64,000 bases of DNA from Manis javanica. Its lineage: Eukaryota > Chordata > Mammalia > Pholidota > Manidae. The translations under genes were made by a program, and so were the position numbers. The DNA is taken from assembly GCF_040802235.1 (NCBI RefSeq), contig NC_133167.1, positions 83,181,001-83,245,000 on the forward strand. The letters run 5' to 3'. Each line of letters begins with the position of its first letter. Within the stretch, counting starts at the first letter, position 1. The notes below the pieces were generated by a model. The model saw nothing but the letters and a program-made list of their open reading frames with translations, made no database searches and had not been told where the DNA came from. Shown piece after piece: positions 37,681-49,700 of the stretch.

Positions 37681-39714
37681 TGTTTATAGTGTGCCATGTT
37701 TACATATAAACAAGCTTGTGTACTGTCAGTCACCCAGAAAGGTAAAGTGACTTGGCCAGGGGCCCACAGCAAGCAGGAGAAGATCTGGGGTAGAGTGCAG
37801 TGTGTTTCCATGATACCCAGGGCCTCCCAGTCATATGTGCAGAGGAGAAGCTGCATCCACTCTGGCCCTGATCTTTGCTTTGCAGTCTGTCTGGCCAGAG
37901 TGGTCAATCCGCATGACTCTGTTTTTTTGGAATGCTGGAATGAAGGCCTTTGAGTCTGGCCAGGTTGATATTTCAGAGGGAGATGTCCAAGGCAAACTTT
38001 TCCTTGAGTTTCATAAACTCAGAGAAGGAAAGGAGTGGTGTCATGCACTCGCGAATGAAGGAGGGAAGGAAGGAGCTGAGGGAGATGTGAGGTGAGACTC
38101 AAGCTGCCGAGCTCTGGTTGTGCCCCACCCCATGGTCTCTGGACACACCTCACCAGCTGCCAGCTGCCTTCTTGGGGCAGCATCTCCTCTCCTGGGTCCC
38201 ACCACAGGAGGTTGGGTCTGGCCAGATCTCAGGTAACCTATGAAGTGCTGTTGCACTCTTCACAATTACTAACAAAGAACCTACTGCATGCAAAGCACAT
38301 CATTTGGCACAGAGAAAGCCCCCAAGAATGAGCAAGAAGGAAAGAAGGCCCCCCTTTTCCCCAGTCAAGGACAGGGATAACAGCCAGTGAGACACTCCTG
38401 CAGCCACGGACTGTCCTGGGAACTCACACACCTTTCCTCCCTTCCATACAGACATCCTGAGATGGGGACACTGAGACTCACATAGCCATGGTGTCATCAC
38501 ACATGTCCTGTTAACTCACCGATCCTCACCACTTACACCAGGAAGAAGGTAGTATCATTTCCTCAATTTACAGATGCAATGCTGAGACTTCCAGGGGTTT
38601 GTGGTTTGTGACTTGCCCAAATGTGCTGGATGCTGTGTGCTGCCACATGCTAGACTCACGACTGAGACTCAGAAATGTGGCCCCAGATCCTGGATTTTAT
38701 CCCATCAGGGCCTGTGGGGCATGGCAGTTAAGGGATTTGCTTTTGCAGCGGCAAGAGGCAGAGTAAGATTTAAATCCATACTCTTTTCTTTATATAGTAG
38801 TGTTTCTTAAGAAATTTAGTGTGTCACAGCCTTAGAACCTATGTTTCTGTTGAACTGAGTTAAAGTACCAGAAAAGTGCTATGGGAACAAGACAGGGAAG
38901 TGAGGGGGTGGGGTGGGGGAGAAAGATCAAAGGTTGGTGTAATAAGACAACATTGAAGGATGGCCAGGATTTGGATAAGATGGTTGCATGGAGCAGACGT
39001 TACAGGACAGAGAACAATGTGGCCAAAGGTTGGAGGTGGGAGGGCAGTGTAGGGACACGATTGAAGACTGGTAGTGCCTCCTGTGCATGCCAATCTCAGC
39101 TGGCTCTGTTGGCAGGGTTTCTGGTGTGTGTCGGTCTGGGTCCCATTCTTCAAGATTCTGTAGAGATTGTCCTTCTGATATTGGACTCTAGATTTCTCAA
39201 TAGACAGCCACCTATCCCATGCATCTTCTGCACCTTTGGCTTTCAGGTTTTTTTTGTTTTTACTATGAAATATTTCTTTATTATTTAGGGCCTTCTTTAC
39301 AAACACTTGGCCTATTTTTAACCAATATTTATGTCTGAAAAAGATACGGGTTTAAATACTACTAAAAATAATAGTAATAAACATTTATCGATTTATACTC
39401 ATTTTCTAGGCACACTATTAACTATAGTTATTTTCTCATTTTGTTTACAATCATCCTATAGGGTATTATTCTTTTTTTTTTAAGTTGAATTTGTTTAATA
39501 TTTGGTTGTAGTAAGACTTAACAAAGACATTTGGTTATTTTATCAGGATAATACAATGGTAACCACAAAGATAAATTAAACCATGTCACAAGGTAAAGAA
39601 TATAGTCAGCATGCTAACTGTCCAGAAAATACAATTTCAAGAAGTAATAAATCTTTACCTAGAACAAAAATGAATTTTGGGTGTACAGTATACATATATC
39701 AAAGGTTTGTTTTC

Positions 39715-40150
39715 TTTTTTTTTTTTTTTTGAGAGGGCATCTCTCATATTTATTGATCAAATGGTTGTTAACAACAATAAAATTCTGTATAAGGGAGTCA
39801 ATGCTCAATGCACAATCATTAATCCACCCCAAGCCTAATTCTTGTCAGTCTCCAATCTTCTGAAGCATAATGAACAAGTTCTTACATGGTGAACAAATTC
39901 TTACATAGTGAATAAGTTCTTACATGGTGAACAGTACAAGGGCAGTCATCACAGAAACTTTCAGTTTTGATCACACATTATGAACTATAAACAATCAGGT
40001 CAAATATGAATATTCATTTGATTTTTATACTTGATTTATATGGGGATCCCACATTTCTCCCTTTATTATTATTATTATTTTTATTTTTAATAAAATGCTG
40101 AAGTGGTAGGTAGATGCAAGATAAAGGTAGAAAACATAGTTTAGTGTTGT
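39715..40150 (-). mobile_element. L1-type retrotransposon 3' end, lineage-specific
   Basis: A 16-T run at 39,715-39,730 is the poly(A) tail of a minus-strand insertion. The body begins GAGAGGGCATCTCTCATA and contains 'tggttgttaacaacaataaaa', 'gtcaatgctcaatgcacaatca', then three roughly 22-bp tandem units of the form GTTCTTACATGGTGAACA (39,878-39,935), and ends near AGGTAGAAAACATAGTTTAG. It has few signs of decay. I associate this 3' end with L1 copies in pangolin genomes, from memory only. A second, more diverged copy lies at 49,419-49,700. Confidence 0.65.
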
Positions 40151-42529
40151 ATGGCTTTCAGTTTTCATGAGCAAAGGGTTTGCTGGGAGAGCTGAGGGCA
40201 GGCACAGGTTACATGAATGTCCCCAGCCCTATAGTACATTGTCTCTAACACACCTGCCTTTCCTGGGTGAGTGGTATTGGGGACGCACTTCCAGGGCCCA
40301 GCACTGACATCGCACGTGGCCCTGGAGGGCCACATACCTGCTTATAGGGTATGTGTCAATTAGGTGACCAGCCAGCCACATTACCTTGCTTGGAAAGAAA
40401 CAAGATTTTTTTTTGCAAAATACTGCATTGTGTTGGGCCTTTTATTTCTGGAGCAAGGAATGCATGGCTTTCATACTGGCTTCTCTGATGAGAGGACAGA
40501 GCTGAGGACTTTGCATATTTCTGACCTCTTTGCAAAGTGGGCCCTTCCAAGAATGGTAAGCAAGTGAAGAACTGTCATTTGTACCATTTACAAAAAAGGC
40601 CTTTGCACTTTTGGTCCTTAGTATAACTAACCGGAGGGACAGCTGTTGTTCACTGGTGGCGAGCAAGTCATTGAGCTCTGGACACAGCCGAGGGATCTGA
40701 GACTGGAGCTGGTTAGCAGGATTCAGGGAGGACAGTGAAGTAGGTACAGAGCTTCCAAGGCTCAGCTCCGTACATATGCCATCGCATTGCTGTTTCGCTG
40801 GGGCTGTATCTACTTCACTTAAATTAGGTTCACATCACACTCCCACTGGCCCATTGGCCACTGTGTCATCAGGGCTTAATTGTTATTTTTTATGTCACTG
40901 CTATGGCTGTGACCACTTCTCTGCTGCACTGCGGCATTTGTCCCCATAGCAGACGTTCTGTGACTTGGGGTGGGAGGTGATGTGATAGGACCAGCATGGA
41001 GTTCACAGCAGATGGGGTTTTGTGTCGCCTTGGGCATGTTGCTTAATCCCTCTCACCCTTGATTATTTTGCCAGGATAATGGGGACAGCCAGAGCCACCT
41101 TTCACTTTTGACCTGCAGCTCACTAAATCAATTTAACACACAATGACCAACATCGAAAACAAGAAATAAAATAGAACAGAGTATGAAATACCCTAGTGCG
41201 TCACATGCAGTGTGTAGTCTGATGGACTGTTCCCACGCATATATGTGTATAGTGCATTGCAGTAGAAAATGAATTTCTTACTGTGGGTGATATTCAAAAG
41301 TTTTGGGAACAGTTTTGCAAAGATTAAAGACCATTTAGGCTAAGTAAGTGCTAGGCACAAGGTCAGAGAGCAAATGGTCATTGTGATCAGCATCTTCATC
41401 ATCATCTCCATCTCTGGACAAAACAGGAAAATCCATGGCTTCTACCTACATTGAACCAGATGGTCTGCCAATGTCAGACCACCAAAACATAGCTCAAGTG
41501 GCCAGGCTCCTTAATTCTGCCAACCATCTGAGCTACCTAGAGATGCCCTTCCAGAAGAAAGATGACTGAGGCTGACACAAACATCCTGAATCTGAGAAGC
41601 ACTGAGCAAAGAACAGACTGAGCTTGTCCTGAAGGAATCCAGGTACCTTCCAGGAATGCTAGGCCAAGAGCTCCCTTGCCATCTAATACCTGGTGTCCAT
41701 GTCTAGTGAGAAAGGATTGAGAAGCAACTGGTGTGTTGGTTATTACTGAGTACACTGGACAGCTGTGTCCTCAGCTCAACTCAGAGTGGCATCTGCTTGG
41801 GACAGAACATCTTGTTATCCTGGGTCCCTGTTCGTAGAGCACTTCAAGTGTGATGGTGCACATGTGAGACATTGAGCAGATATTTATTCAAACACCTACC
41901 ATGAACTGAAAAGCTAATTTAATTGTGTTGAGCTTTTGCAAAAGAGCCTCCTCATGGTCATCAGGATGGCCTTTCTTCAACAATGCTCTGATCTTGTCAA
42001 TATGCTGATTTTAGCCCTTTAATGATTGCCTGCTATCTACAGGATAGATACCAGCTTCCTCGGTGAGGCATTGAAAACCCTTCCTAATGTGGTCGTTCCT
42101 GACTCTCTTTGCTTCATCTTCTGATCTCCCCAGCTTCACACTCAAGCTCCATTTTCCCTAATGCTTACAGCTCCTTTAAGGGGTTTTGCTATTTTGTGTA
42201 TCCTTCCTTGATCCAATGTTGCTCCCTCTGTGTGGAATGTCTCTCTCTGTTTTGGTCACTTCCCTTGCTGATTTCTATTCATTTTTCAGGACTCAGTTCA
42301 TCTCTTGTGAAGCCTTTAAGGTTAATTACTTCTTCCATTAAAACATATGAACCTAAGGGATATGTTCATTGATACTTCATTATAATGTTATAGTCAATGT
42401 ATTTAGTTGCCTGTCTCCATCAGAGCATCTCCAGGTGGGCATATGCTAATTGTGACATTCACAAAATGAATAAAAATGTCAATCAACTCTTATTAAAGAC
42501 CTACTAAGTGCCAAATTAGAGACCCAGGT

Positions 42530-42995
42530 ATGATAAACTGTAGAATGCCACCCCCCCAAAAGCTACATCCCAGCTGGAACCTGCGACTGTTACCTTGTAT
42601 GACAAAAGGAACCTTGCAGATGAGATTCAGTTAAGAACCTTCAAATACAGAGATTATCCTGGATTATCTTGGCTGGGCCCTCAGTGGGACCCCAAGAGTC
42701 TTTATCAGAGGCAGGTCGGGGAGAGACAAAGGCAACGTGAAGATTGGAGTAAGATGCTGCGTGGCTGGTTTTGAAGATGGAGAAGGGAGCCACCAGCCGA
42801 GGAATACAGTTCTAGGAGCTGGAAAAGGCAGAACAGATCCTCCCTAAGAACCTCCGAAGGGAACACAGCCTTGCCGATACTTTGTTTCAGCCCAGGAAAC
42901 TACTTTTGGCCTTCTGGCCCCTGGGTATTCAAGAGAATAAATTTGTGTTGTTTTCAGCCACTAAGAGCAACAGGAGTCTAATACCCCAGGTCATG
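42530..42995 (+). mobile_element. MLT1 LTR (ERVL-MaLR solo LTR)
   Basis: Runs through 'ggaaccttgcagatgagattcagtta', 'attatcttggctgggccctcagtg', 'caacgtgaagattgg', 'ccttgccgatac', 'cttctggcccctgg' and 'gagaataaatttgtgttgttttcagccac'. That is the complete order of an MLT1-type LTR including its poly(A) signal AATAAA. No internal region is attached. Confidence 0.85.
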
Positions 42996-43050
42996 CATAC
43001 TATAGGACAAAAATTACAAATGATAGTTACTGGTGAAAAATAAAATATAG

Positions 43051-43215
43051 CAGTGCTTCTCAAACTTCAGTTGCACAAGATCACCCAGGGATCTTGCTAC
43101 AGTGCAGAATCTGATTCCCTAGGTCTGGGGAAGGATCTGAGATTCTGCATTTCACACGTGCTCCCAACTGAGGACTGTGCTGCTTATCCTGGGACCACAC
43201 TTTGAGTAGCAACAG
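43051..43215 (+). mobile_element. MER5A (hAT-Charlie MITE)
   Basis: Begins CAGTGCTTCTCAAACTTCAG, includes 'cagaatctgattccctaggtctggg', 'gattctgcatttc', and ends 'cacactttgagtagcaac'. This is the complete MER5A outline with matching terminal inverted ends. Confidence 0.85.
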
Positions 43216-44714
43216 ACTAGAGAGCAGAGGGGTGAACATAAACTACACTGATCACAATAAAGAGTTTTGGGGAGGTAGTTGTGAGCACATAGTTTTAGAG
43301 CCAAAAATCTGATGGACAGGAAGGAGTCTTGCAGTGATGGCCCCAGAGTGTATATGTGATGGGACCGGTGATCACTCCATGCCCCTCTTGTTGGGAGTCG
43401 GAGGCCACTCACTTTTATTGCCTCTAATCCTTGGAACATCCCTGCAGACTAGATGCCTAATGCTTCTTTGGCAGATAAGGACTTTGGCCACACCTGAGTG
43501 GAGTCAAATTGGTCCAGAAGTGTTTAACTCAAAATAAGTGGGGTGTTTCCTCCCTAATGAGTAACAGACACGTGCTGCGGGGCTTTGCAGACAGAGCAGT
43601 GATTTTAGTTTTCCTGCAGTGTCTGGAGCCCACCTCAGTGGAGATCTTCAAATCCCCTCATGAAATATGCTCATAGTACCAGGGACTGAAATTGAACTTG
43701 CCAAAACCCAGCTGAGAAGAAACCAGAGATTTTGCCAGGGCGTCCTGTTAGGTAAAGTGACAGTCCAAGTGCTGAGGGGCAGAGAGTCAGCTGCAGAGAG
43801 TTGGGGCCGAGTGGGTGGAGAAGTAAGAGGCATCTTTTTCCTATTGGTGTGTAGTGGAGAAAGGGGGTTACTGAGCATGAGCCGGCCATTAAGAGCTCCC
43901 AGAGGGTCCAATCAGAGAAGCCAAGGGCGTTCAGCAAACCCAAAGAGCAGGGACAGGGCTCAAATAGGAAGAGAAGGTGCAGATATGGAACTAGAACAGA
44001 CCAACAATGGGACTAGGAGCCAAACAGGTCGTGGAGAGAGACCGTGTCCGGCCTCCCCTGGCCTGTGGCTGTGGTGGGTCTCTCCATCGGAGGCATGGGA
44101 ATGGTTCTACTGGTGCAGGAGGTTGTGGTGAAGATGAGAACGAAACTACGTAAAGCTCATGTCACCCTAAGCTGTCATGAAAATAACTCATGCCTCTTGG
44201 TCTTAATGCATTATTGGTTTTAGATGGAACAAGATGACCTGAGATACAAGCCTGCCCCAGAGTTCCTGCAAGCTCTCACTGACCAAGTTCTAGGTCAGCA
44301 AGTTTGTTTTTTGTTTTTGTTTTTTTGGTGGTGTTTTGTGCTGTGTTGTTCTATGGCACAGGATGTATAGGGAAATCCTTGAATTTTTCCCAAATTATTA
44401 AAGATCATTTGAGATTAGGAGGAGAAGAGAGTAGTTTGGGCAGAGAAGTTTTAATTTCATGGTGACATCTTTGAACACTGGCTGGTATTTATGGTTATGC
44501 AGCATAAGGAAGGGCCTTCCCTCTAACTCCTGCACCCTTCCCCCTTAGTCCACCCTTGAGAGGTTCCTGGCATCGTCTCCAGGGCCACTTTGCCTGCCTG
44601 GGCAGCAGATTGTATAGATTCTAGAAGGCACTGGTGGTGGGGTAGGACAATGCCATTGTAGGCTTTAGGGAGACAGCACAGAGGACTCAGGAAGTGTTAG
44701 TATTAGAAGCGGAT

Positions 44715-44845
44715 TGAGCCCTTGCTTTCCTTGGAGGAATTATTAATCTTCCCTGGGTCTCAGTTCCTTTGAGCATGGAAATAGCCTCAACCTACCTGAC
44801 AGTCTTTGTGAAGCTTAAATAGGAAAATGCTGGAAGAGCATTTAA
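44715..44845 (+). repeat. MIR SINE fragment
   Basis: 'cctgggtctcagttcctttgagcatgg', 'aacctacctgacagtctttgtgaagcttaaatag' and 'aaaatgctggaagagc' follow the MIR core to 3' end. Confidence 0.7.
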
Positions 44846-44847
44846 AC

Positions 44848-45056
44848 CAGGGTTCTGACACATTTTCTATAAAGGATTGGAGAGGAAATATTTTTGGCTT
44901 TGTGGGTCACTGGTCTCTACTGCAATACTCTATCAGTGTAGATAGAGCAAAGGCAGCCGCAGGCCATATGTTAATGATGGGGGTGGCTGTGTTCCATCTA
45001 CGAAACTTAATTTACAAAAACACGCCTTGAGCCATAGTCTGCGGATCTCTGCTTCA
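44848..45056 (+). mobile_element. hAT-Charlie-type MITE
   Basis: Starts CAGGGTTCTGACACATTTTC, passes 'tttggctttgtgggtcactggtctctac', 'aaaggcagccgcaggccatatgttaatga' and 'ggctgtgttcc', and ends 'tttacaaaaacacgcc ... agtctgcggatctctg'. This matches a well-known eutherian MITE whose consensus begins with a similar 'ggcaaactttttctgtaaagg'. Confidence 0.75.
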
Positions 45057-45990
45057 GAGAAAAACCAGGACACCTTCAAAAGTGGTGGTAGTGATGACCA
45101 TTCTATGCTATCATTGTTAGAAATGTCATCATATTAACCTAGTCCTTATTCTTTTGACTACCAGGTTCTCAAAAATTGGGGCTGATAACATTCATTTTTT
45201 ATCGTCTTTGAAGTAGTTGTTTTTGTAGCAGTGCCTGTGAGGAGTGGGTAGATTTTTTCCTTGGGGCGTTAAATCTGACCACAGAATCCTATATTCCAAG
45301 TGTTTTTTGGTATTGCTTTTTTAATATGTTGACCCATTAATGACATAATTTTTATTGGGCAAACCTTAGAGAAACTGAAGATAATTTGAGAAGTAAGTGA
45401 TAGCCTGGTTCATTTCCTATTAACACAGCCAAGCTTCAACTGAAGAGCTGGAGAAAGGAAATTTTAAATGGAACAATCAACTGCAAAATGTGAGTAGATC
45501 CAGATAATCTAATTGTTTACTTGTAGTTATCCCTGAGGTCTGAATATTTGTAGCCAAGAGAATTTATCTGATGAGTTTAGTCCAAGAAACACAGTTTTAT
45601 TTTCCCCTACTAATAGAGTGTAAGCATTACTTTAACAGAGCCGCATGCCCTGCAAAAATCAGTGGCCTTATGTTCCAAATGAAAGAGTTCATCAGTGAGT
45701 TTATCACCTTAAGTGTTATTAGCTGGAAGTCAAAATTAATGACTTTTGTCAGATTGCCTTAAGTAGAGATAGAAAAGGTTAGAATTCTTTGTCAGTCAAT
45801 TTCCACCCTGATAACCTGCTTAGTTATTTTCTGGATGTCATTCCTAGGGGTCTTCTGGATTTAGTACTGCTTGAAATTCTTAGGACACAAGATGGAATAG
45901 TACCTTATTTCCCCTTACTTCTGTGATGTCCTTTAAAATGTCTGTAAACTTGCTGCCCAGGCAGGGAAACAACACTGGGATCCATGACAG

Positions 45991-46840
45991 TGTTGGGGGA
46001 GTGTTGTGTATTTTCCTCGGTTCTTGTCCCCACTGCAACAAAGAATTCAAGGGCAGAGACACAGTGGTGGAGCAGAGCAAAAGTTTTATTTAAAGTTACT
46101 TAAAGAGAGGAAAAACTGTGGATGACCTCAGGAAGGAGAGGTGCCCTGAAAGGTTTAAGCTTTATTTAAAGAGAGCAAGTGCACACTTGGAGAAAGGGGA
46201 GTGTGAGCTACCTCACAGAACAGGCGTGCTGAAAGGTTGAGATACAGCTCACAGCTACACACTTAGAATGTGTGGGTGACCTCAGAGAGAGGTACACACT
46301 GAAAGGTTTAGGGTCTGGGGTTTTATAAGCAGTTGAAGATTTTCAGGAATGCGACACAGGGCCAGGTGTGGATCAGTCAAATTGTCCGAGAATGTTCATC
46401 TTTGTTAAGACAGAATTTTCATTTTTTTTTTTAACTTAACACAAGAAATATACTGCTTTGATTCCCTTCCAGGATATCAGCTTCTGCCTGGAAGCATATC
46501 AATCAAGACTGTCTGCCCTGCCTCCACGGTGGGCTGAGCCACCGGCTGTTTGATTAAAATGTAATCTTAGCTTTAAGATAGAATTCTTCCTGAATAAGCT
46601 GGGCCTTTAGCAGGTGCTAAAGTAAATCTTACAATGGTATGTTCTAACTGACATAGTGAAACCATAGACTATGCTGACATACTTTTCTTAAACTGGGGAA
46701 TATTCAAAATTCTTGGCCAAGTTGCTCCTGGCCTTCTGAGCTTTCTATTTTTAACTGGTTAACTCTTTGAGTCCCTTCTAGTGCGTTTTACTGGCCTTAT
46801 TCTCTTTCCACCTTGCTCATATCTGTTTTCCTGCCTAACA
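45991..46840 (-). mobile_element. Probable solo LTR of an endogenous retrovirus
   Basis: Read on the minus strand it starts TGTTAGGCAGG and ends CACTCCCCCAACA, the TG...CA form of an LTR. Inside, a TATA box (TATAAAA, plus positions 46,321-46,327) is followed about 240 bp downstream by a poly(A) signal AATAAA (46,085-46,090), so a U3-R-U5 arrangement can be read. Between them are three imperfect direct repeats of about 40 bp. The last 40 bp (TTCTTTGTTGCAGTGGGGACAAG and following) resemble the U5 of class I retroviral LTRs. No gag, pol or env sequence is attached. I found no clear target-site duplication, so the 5' boundary is less certain than the 3'. Confidence 0.65.
46118..46310 (-). repeat. 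Three direct repeats inside the LTR
   Basis: Units near 46,118-46,157, 46,200-46,240 and 46,270-46,310 share TGACCTCA or a close variant at one end and CTGAAAGGTTTA or a close variant at the other. They are separated by less similar spacers of 30-45 bp. Confidence 0.6.
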
Positions 46841-49418
46841 AAAGGAACCTCAGAAAAAAAGTGACTGAGAAAAGTCAAAGATGTCAGAAATTAATGCATT
46901 TGGTGTTAGGGTTCCTTTGATTACAAAGGACAGAGACCCAACTCAGACTAGCTTAAGCAAAAACATAACTTTACAGACACATGTAACTAGGAGGTTCACC
47001 CTGACAATGAGTGACAGCCAAGAGAGATATGAAAACATGCCGCTCAGATCAAACACAGTCACCGCAGAATCCGGCAGCAATGCACCTGACTTCTCTTTGT
47101 CTTTCGTGGGGAGTTTGGCATGGGTAGAACTGGAATACAGGCTCTGCAGTAGGGATCCTTGCTTAAATAGCCTTGTGCTCTTCAGCAACATTGAACCGCA
47201 CCAAATCTCCTTACAGTGAACAAGGGCCAACTGTTCCACCCTTGCACACACGGTCATAAAGACAACGAAAAAAGATGCAGCATGAAAGCACCCTGTAAGC
47301 ACACATAACTGTTTGTTATTTGGGCCCTCTTAAACCCAACTGTTTCCAATAGGAGTGGTTGGAAAAGGAGGCCATGGCCTGATCAATGCAGGCAGAGGAA
47401 TAAAGGTTTTCAAAAGCTACCAGTTCCATGAAAAGAGCTTCTCTTAGTTTTGTATTAAAAATATCTGTGATAAGAGAACCGAGTGTCTTCTGCATCTGAT
47501 CGTTACAATTCTTTTCTTCAAATAATCATCTATGTGTGGCCATAAACTAAAGCCAGATCTTCAGTTCAGGATGCTTGTGACTCTTCAGTGGCCTTGAAAT
47601 TTTGCATGACGACAAAATATTTTGCTCCCATCTTGGTGAACTATCTCAGGGGATGGTCTTGGGATAGGTATACATCAGCATTGTGTGTGGCACATGAATG
47701 GCAGGAACCTCAAAACCCCTCAGCGTCTCACACATTTAGCTCTGTGAAGACACGTTTGCCCCACTGAGGCTGCACATGTGCAACACTGAAGCAGCAGAGG
47801 GAATACCAGATGGCAGTATGTATCTTGTGCCATGATTTCCCTTTCCAAAAATTCAGAAGAACTTGCAGTTTTTTTGCCCCCTCTCCATCTGTTATTCTAG
47901 ACTTTCTTCCTTCCAGGTTGATTTTCTCTAGGGCTCTGTGGTTCTTCTGGCAACTTGTTTGCAGTGGGTTCCCCCCATGTGGTTCTGACATGCCCGTGCA
48001 TTGGCTGGGCCCCACTGCTGGCAAGTTTCAAGTTACTTTCCCAGGACGGGATTTATCCCCCCTGGAAATTAATTGATGAAATTAACTGCCTAGGAGAGCG
48101 AGCGGACACGGTCTCAGATACCTTCCTTCGTTTAGAAAACCTTCTCAGACTTCTCTGAGTGGTTTACACATGGCCAATTTGTAATGCAGGCATGTGAATA
48201 TAATACACGGGAGTGTACAGGGATGATGCTTTAGAGGGTGGAGGGCCGTGCAGGAAATGGAGCTGGAGAAAGAACATAAATGGGAACATGGCCCAGGGTG
48301 AGAGGAGCCAGGAGCCAGTTTTGTCAGCCAGGAAAGAAGTTTGAACTTCATCATAGGTACACCTGGAAGGTATTAGATGGTTTTAAGCCAAGGAGTAACA
48401 TGGTATTACTCAAGTTTTCCAGACATCACTCTAGATGTTGACTGAAGGACAGAGTTCAGGGCACAAGAATAGGTGTAAGGGTGAAACTAGTTAGGAGGCC
48501 ATTGGGGGTCTGTGTGGGAGATGATGGTGGCTGAGACCAGGTGTCACAAGAGAAGAGGAGAGAACTGGATGAATTTGGGGTACAAATTGGACACAGAATG
48601 AACAAGATTTGCTGATGGGATATGCAAGTGAGGGATGTAGGAAGTAAAAACAGACCCAAGCATGATGCCAATGGAACTCCTGAGAAGAACAGTTATTTTT
48701 TCTCAGAAAAAAGATCAGCATTTTTAGAAAAATAGGATGGTTGAGCAGCTATTATAATATGAAGCATAGTGGGGTTTTTTCTGATAATAATAATAGTACC
48801 TTCCATTTATTGAGTGCTTACCGCATGCCCGTCACTCTGTGTGTAGGAGGTACAAAGAGGTACAGTGAATTAAATTAAATTCTATTCCTGTCACCTCACT
48901 TACTACATTACAAAATGACCCATGTTTTCCTTATAGCCCTGGTCCCTCTGAGGAGTGCATTGCCAGGGAAACAGAATGCTAAGCAGAGTCATTGTAGCTA
49001 AATCCTATTAACATGCAATAATTTAAACAAAATACACAAAGCCAACTAGCACTTGGGTTTGCAATATTGGCTTCCAAATGCCCCCCAACTAACGCTTAAC
49101 TATATGCCTAATAAGGTTCGGTGTTGAGGTGCCCACCTAATTCTACCCAGGCTTCTGGACTTGTACATTCCTGTGCCAAATCCCTGATCTGAATGTCAGA
49201 ATTTTTAATTAATCTTCCCAAATGGCATTTTTGCATTATAAGCTTTCTGCATGTTGCTAGCTTCAAACTGCAGACAAAAGCAATTCTTTGCTTTGCCTCT
49301 GTTGGGTCCCTTCCCTGTCTTTGACCCACAGATGAGGGAAGAGACGCGATTGCTCATCGAAGATCTTAAGGACCAGCCAGGGGACTCAAGGCGTGATAGC
49401 GCAAGAGTGGTGCCGAGA

Positions 49419-49700
49419 AGGCATCTCTCATATTTATTGATAAAATGGTTGTTAACAACAATATTGGAGTTTCCATGCACAATCATTAATTAAGTTCAAC
49501 TCTCAACAGTTTCACTTTCTGAAGGATAACGAACAAATCCTCATGGTGAACGAACACAGAAACTCTTTCTGTCTTGGCTACTGTTTCTGTCGTGACTACA
49601 ATCATGAACCATAAACAAACCATCAAGGTAAAAGTGCTTATACATATGATTTTCATACTTTATATATAAATTCCATATAATTCCCACAACCTCTGTCAGA
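49419..49700 (-). mobile_element. Older copy of the L1-type 3' end
   Basis: 'ggcatctctcatatttattgat', 'aaatggttgttaacaacaata' and 'catgcacaatcattaat' match the 39.7-kb element in order, with an internal deletion. The later parts ('ctgaaggataacgaacaaatc', 'accataaacaaacc') also correspond. The poly(A) tail is no longer visible and only one of the three 22-bp units remains recognisable. Confidence 0.65.

Larger units (their letters stand above)
30420..39460. other. Intergenic DNA, 30.4-39.5 kb
   Basis: No exon recognised. It holds one copy of the unresolved old family (31.16-31.62 kb), a (TG)n at 33.7 kb, a probable L1 ORF2 remnant at 33.8-33.96 kb, L2/MIR-like traces near 34.4 kb and 38.4-38.6 kb, a (TGAA)n at 34.9 kb and a MIR at 37.6 kb. 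The rest (31.6-33.6, 35.0-37.5, 38.6-39.4 kb) shows nothing I can support. Confidence 0.6.
40400..45980. other. Intergenic DNA, 40.4-46.0 kb
   Basis: No exon recognised. It contains an MLT1 LTR (42.5-43.0 kb), a MER5A (43.05-43.2 kb), a MIR (44.7 kb) joined to a hAT MITE (44.85-45.06 kb), and a MIR-like trace near 41.0-41.1 kb. The remainder shows no identifiable structure. Confidence 0.6.

Noticed and set aside
38860..39306. 148-codon open frame on the minus strand
   Set aside because: No recognisable domain; the C-terminal half is low-complexity Pro/Ser/Thr/Leu read from a G-rich opposite strand.
43667..44131. 154-codon open frame on the plus strand
   Set aside because: Arg/Gly/Ser-rich with no recognisable domain, in purine-rich noncoding DNA. 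No supporting splice sites or promoter.
46881..47302. Overlapping open frames of about 112-119 codons on both strands
   Set aside because: The segment resembles an old interspersed repeat ('gacccaactcagactagcttaagcaaaaa'), and no known protein is encoded.
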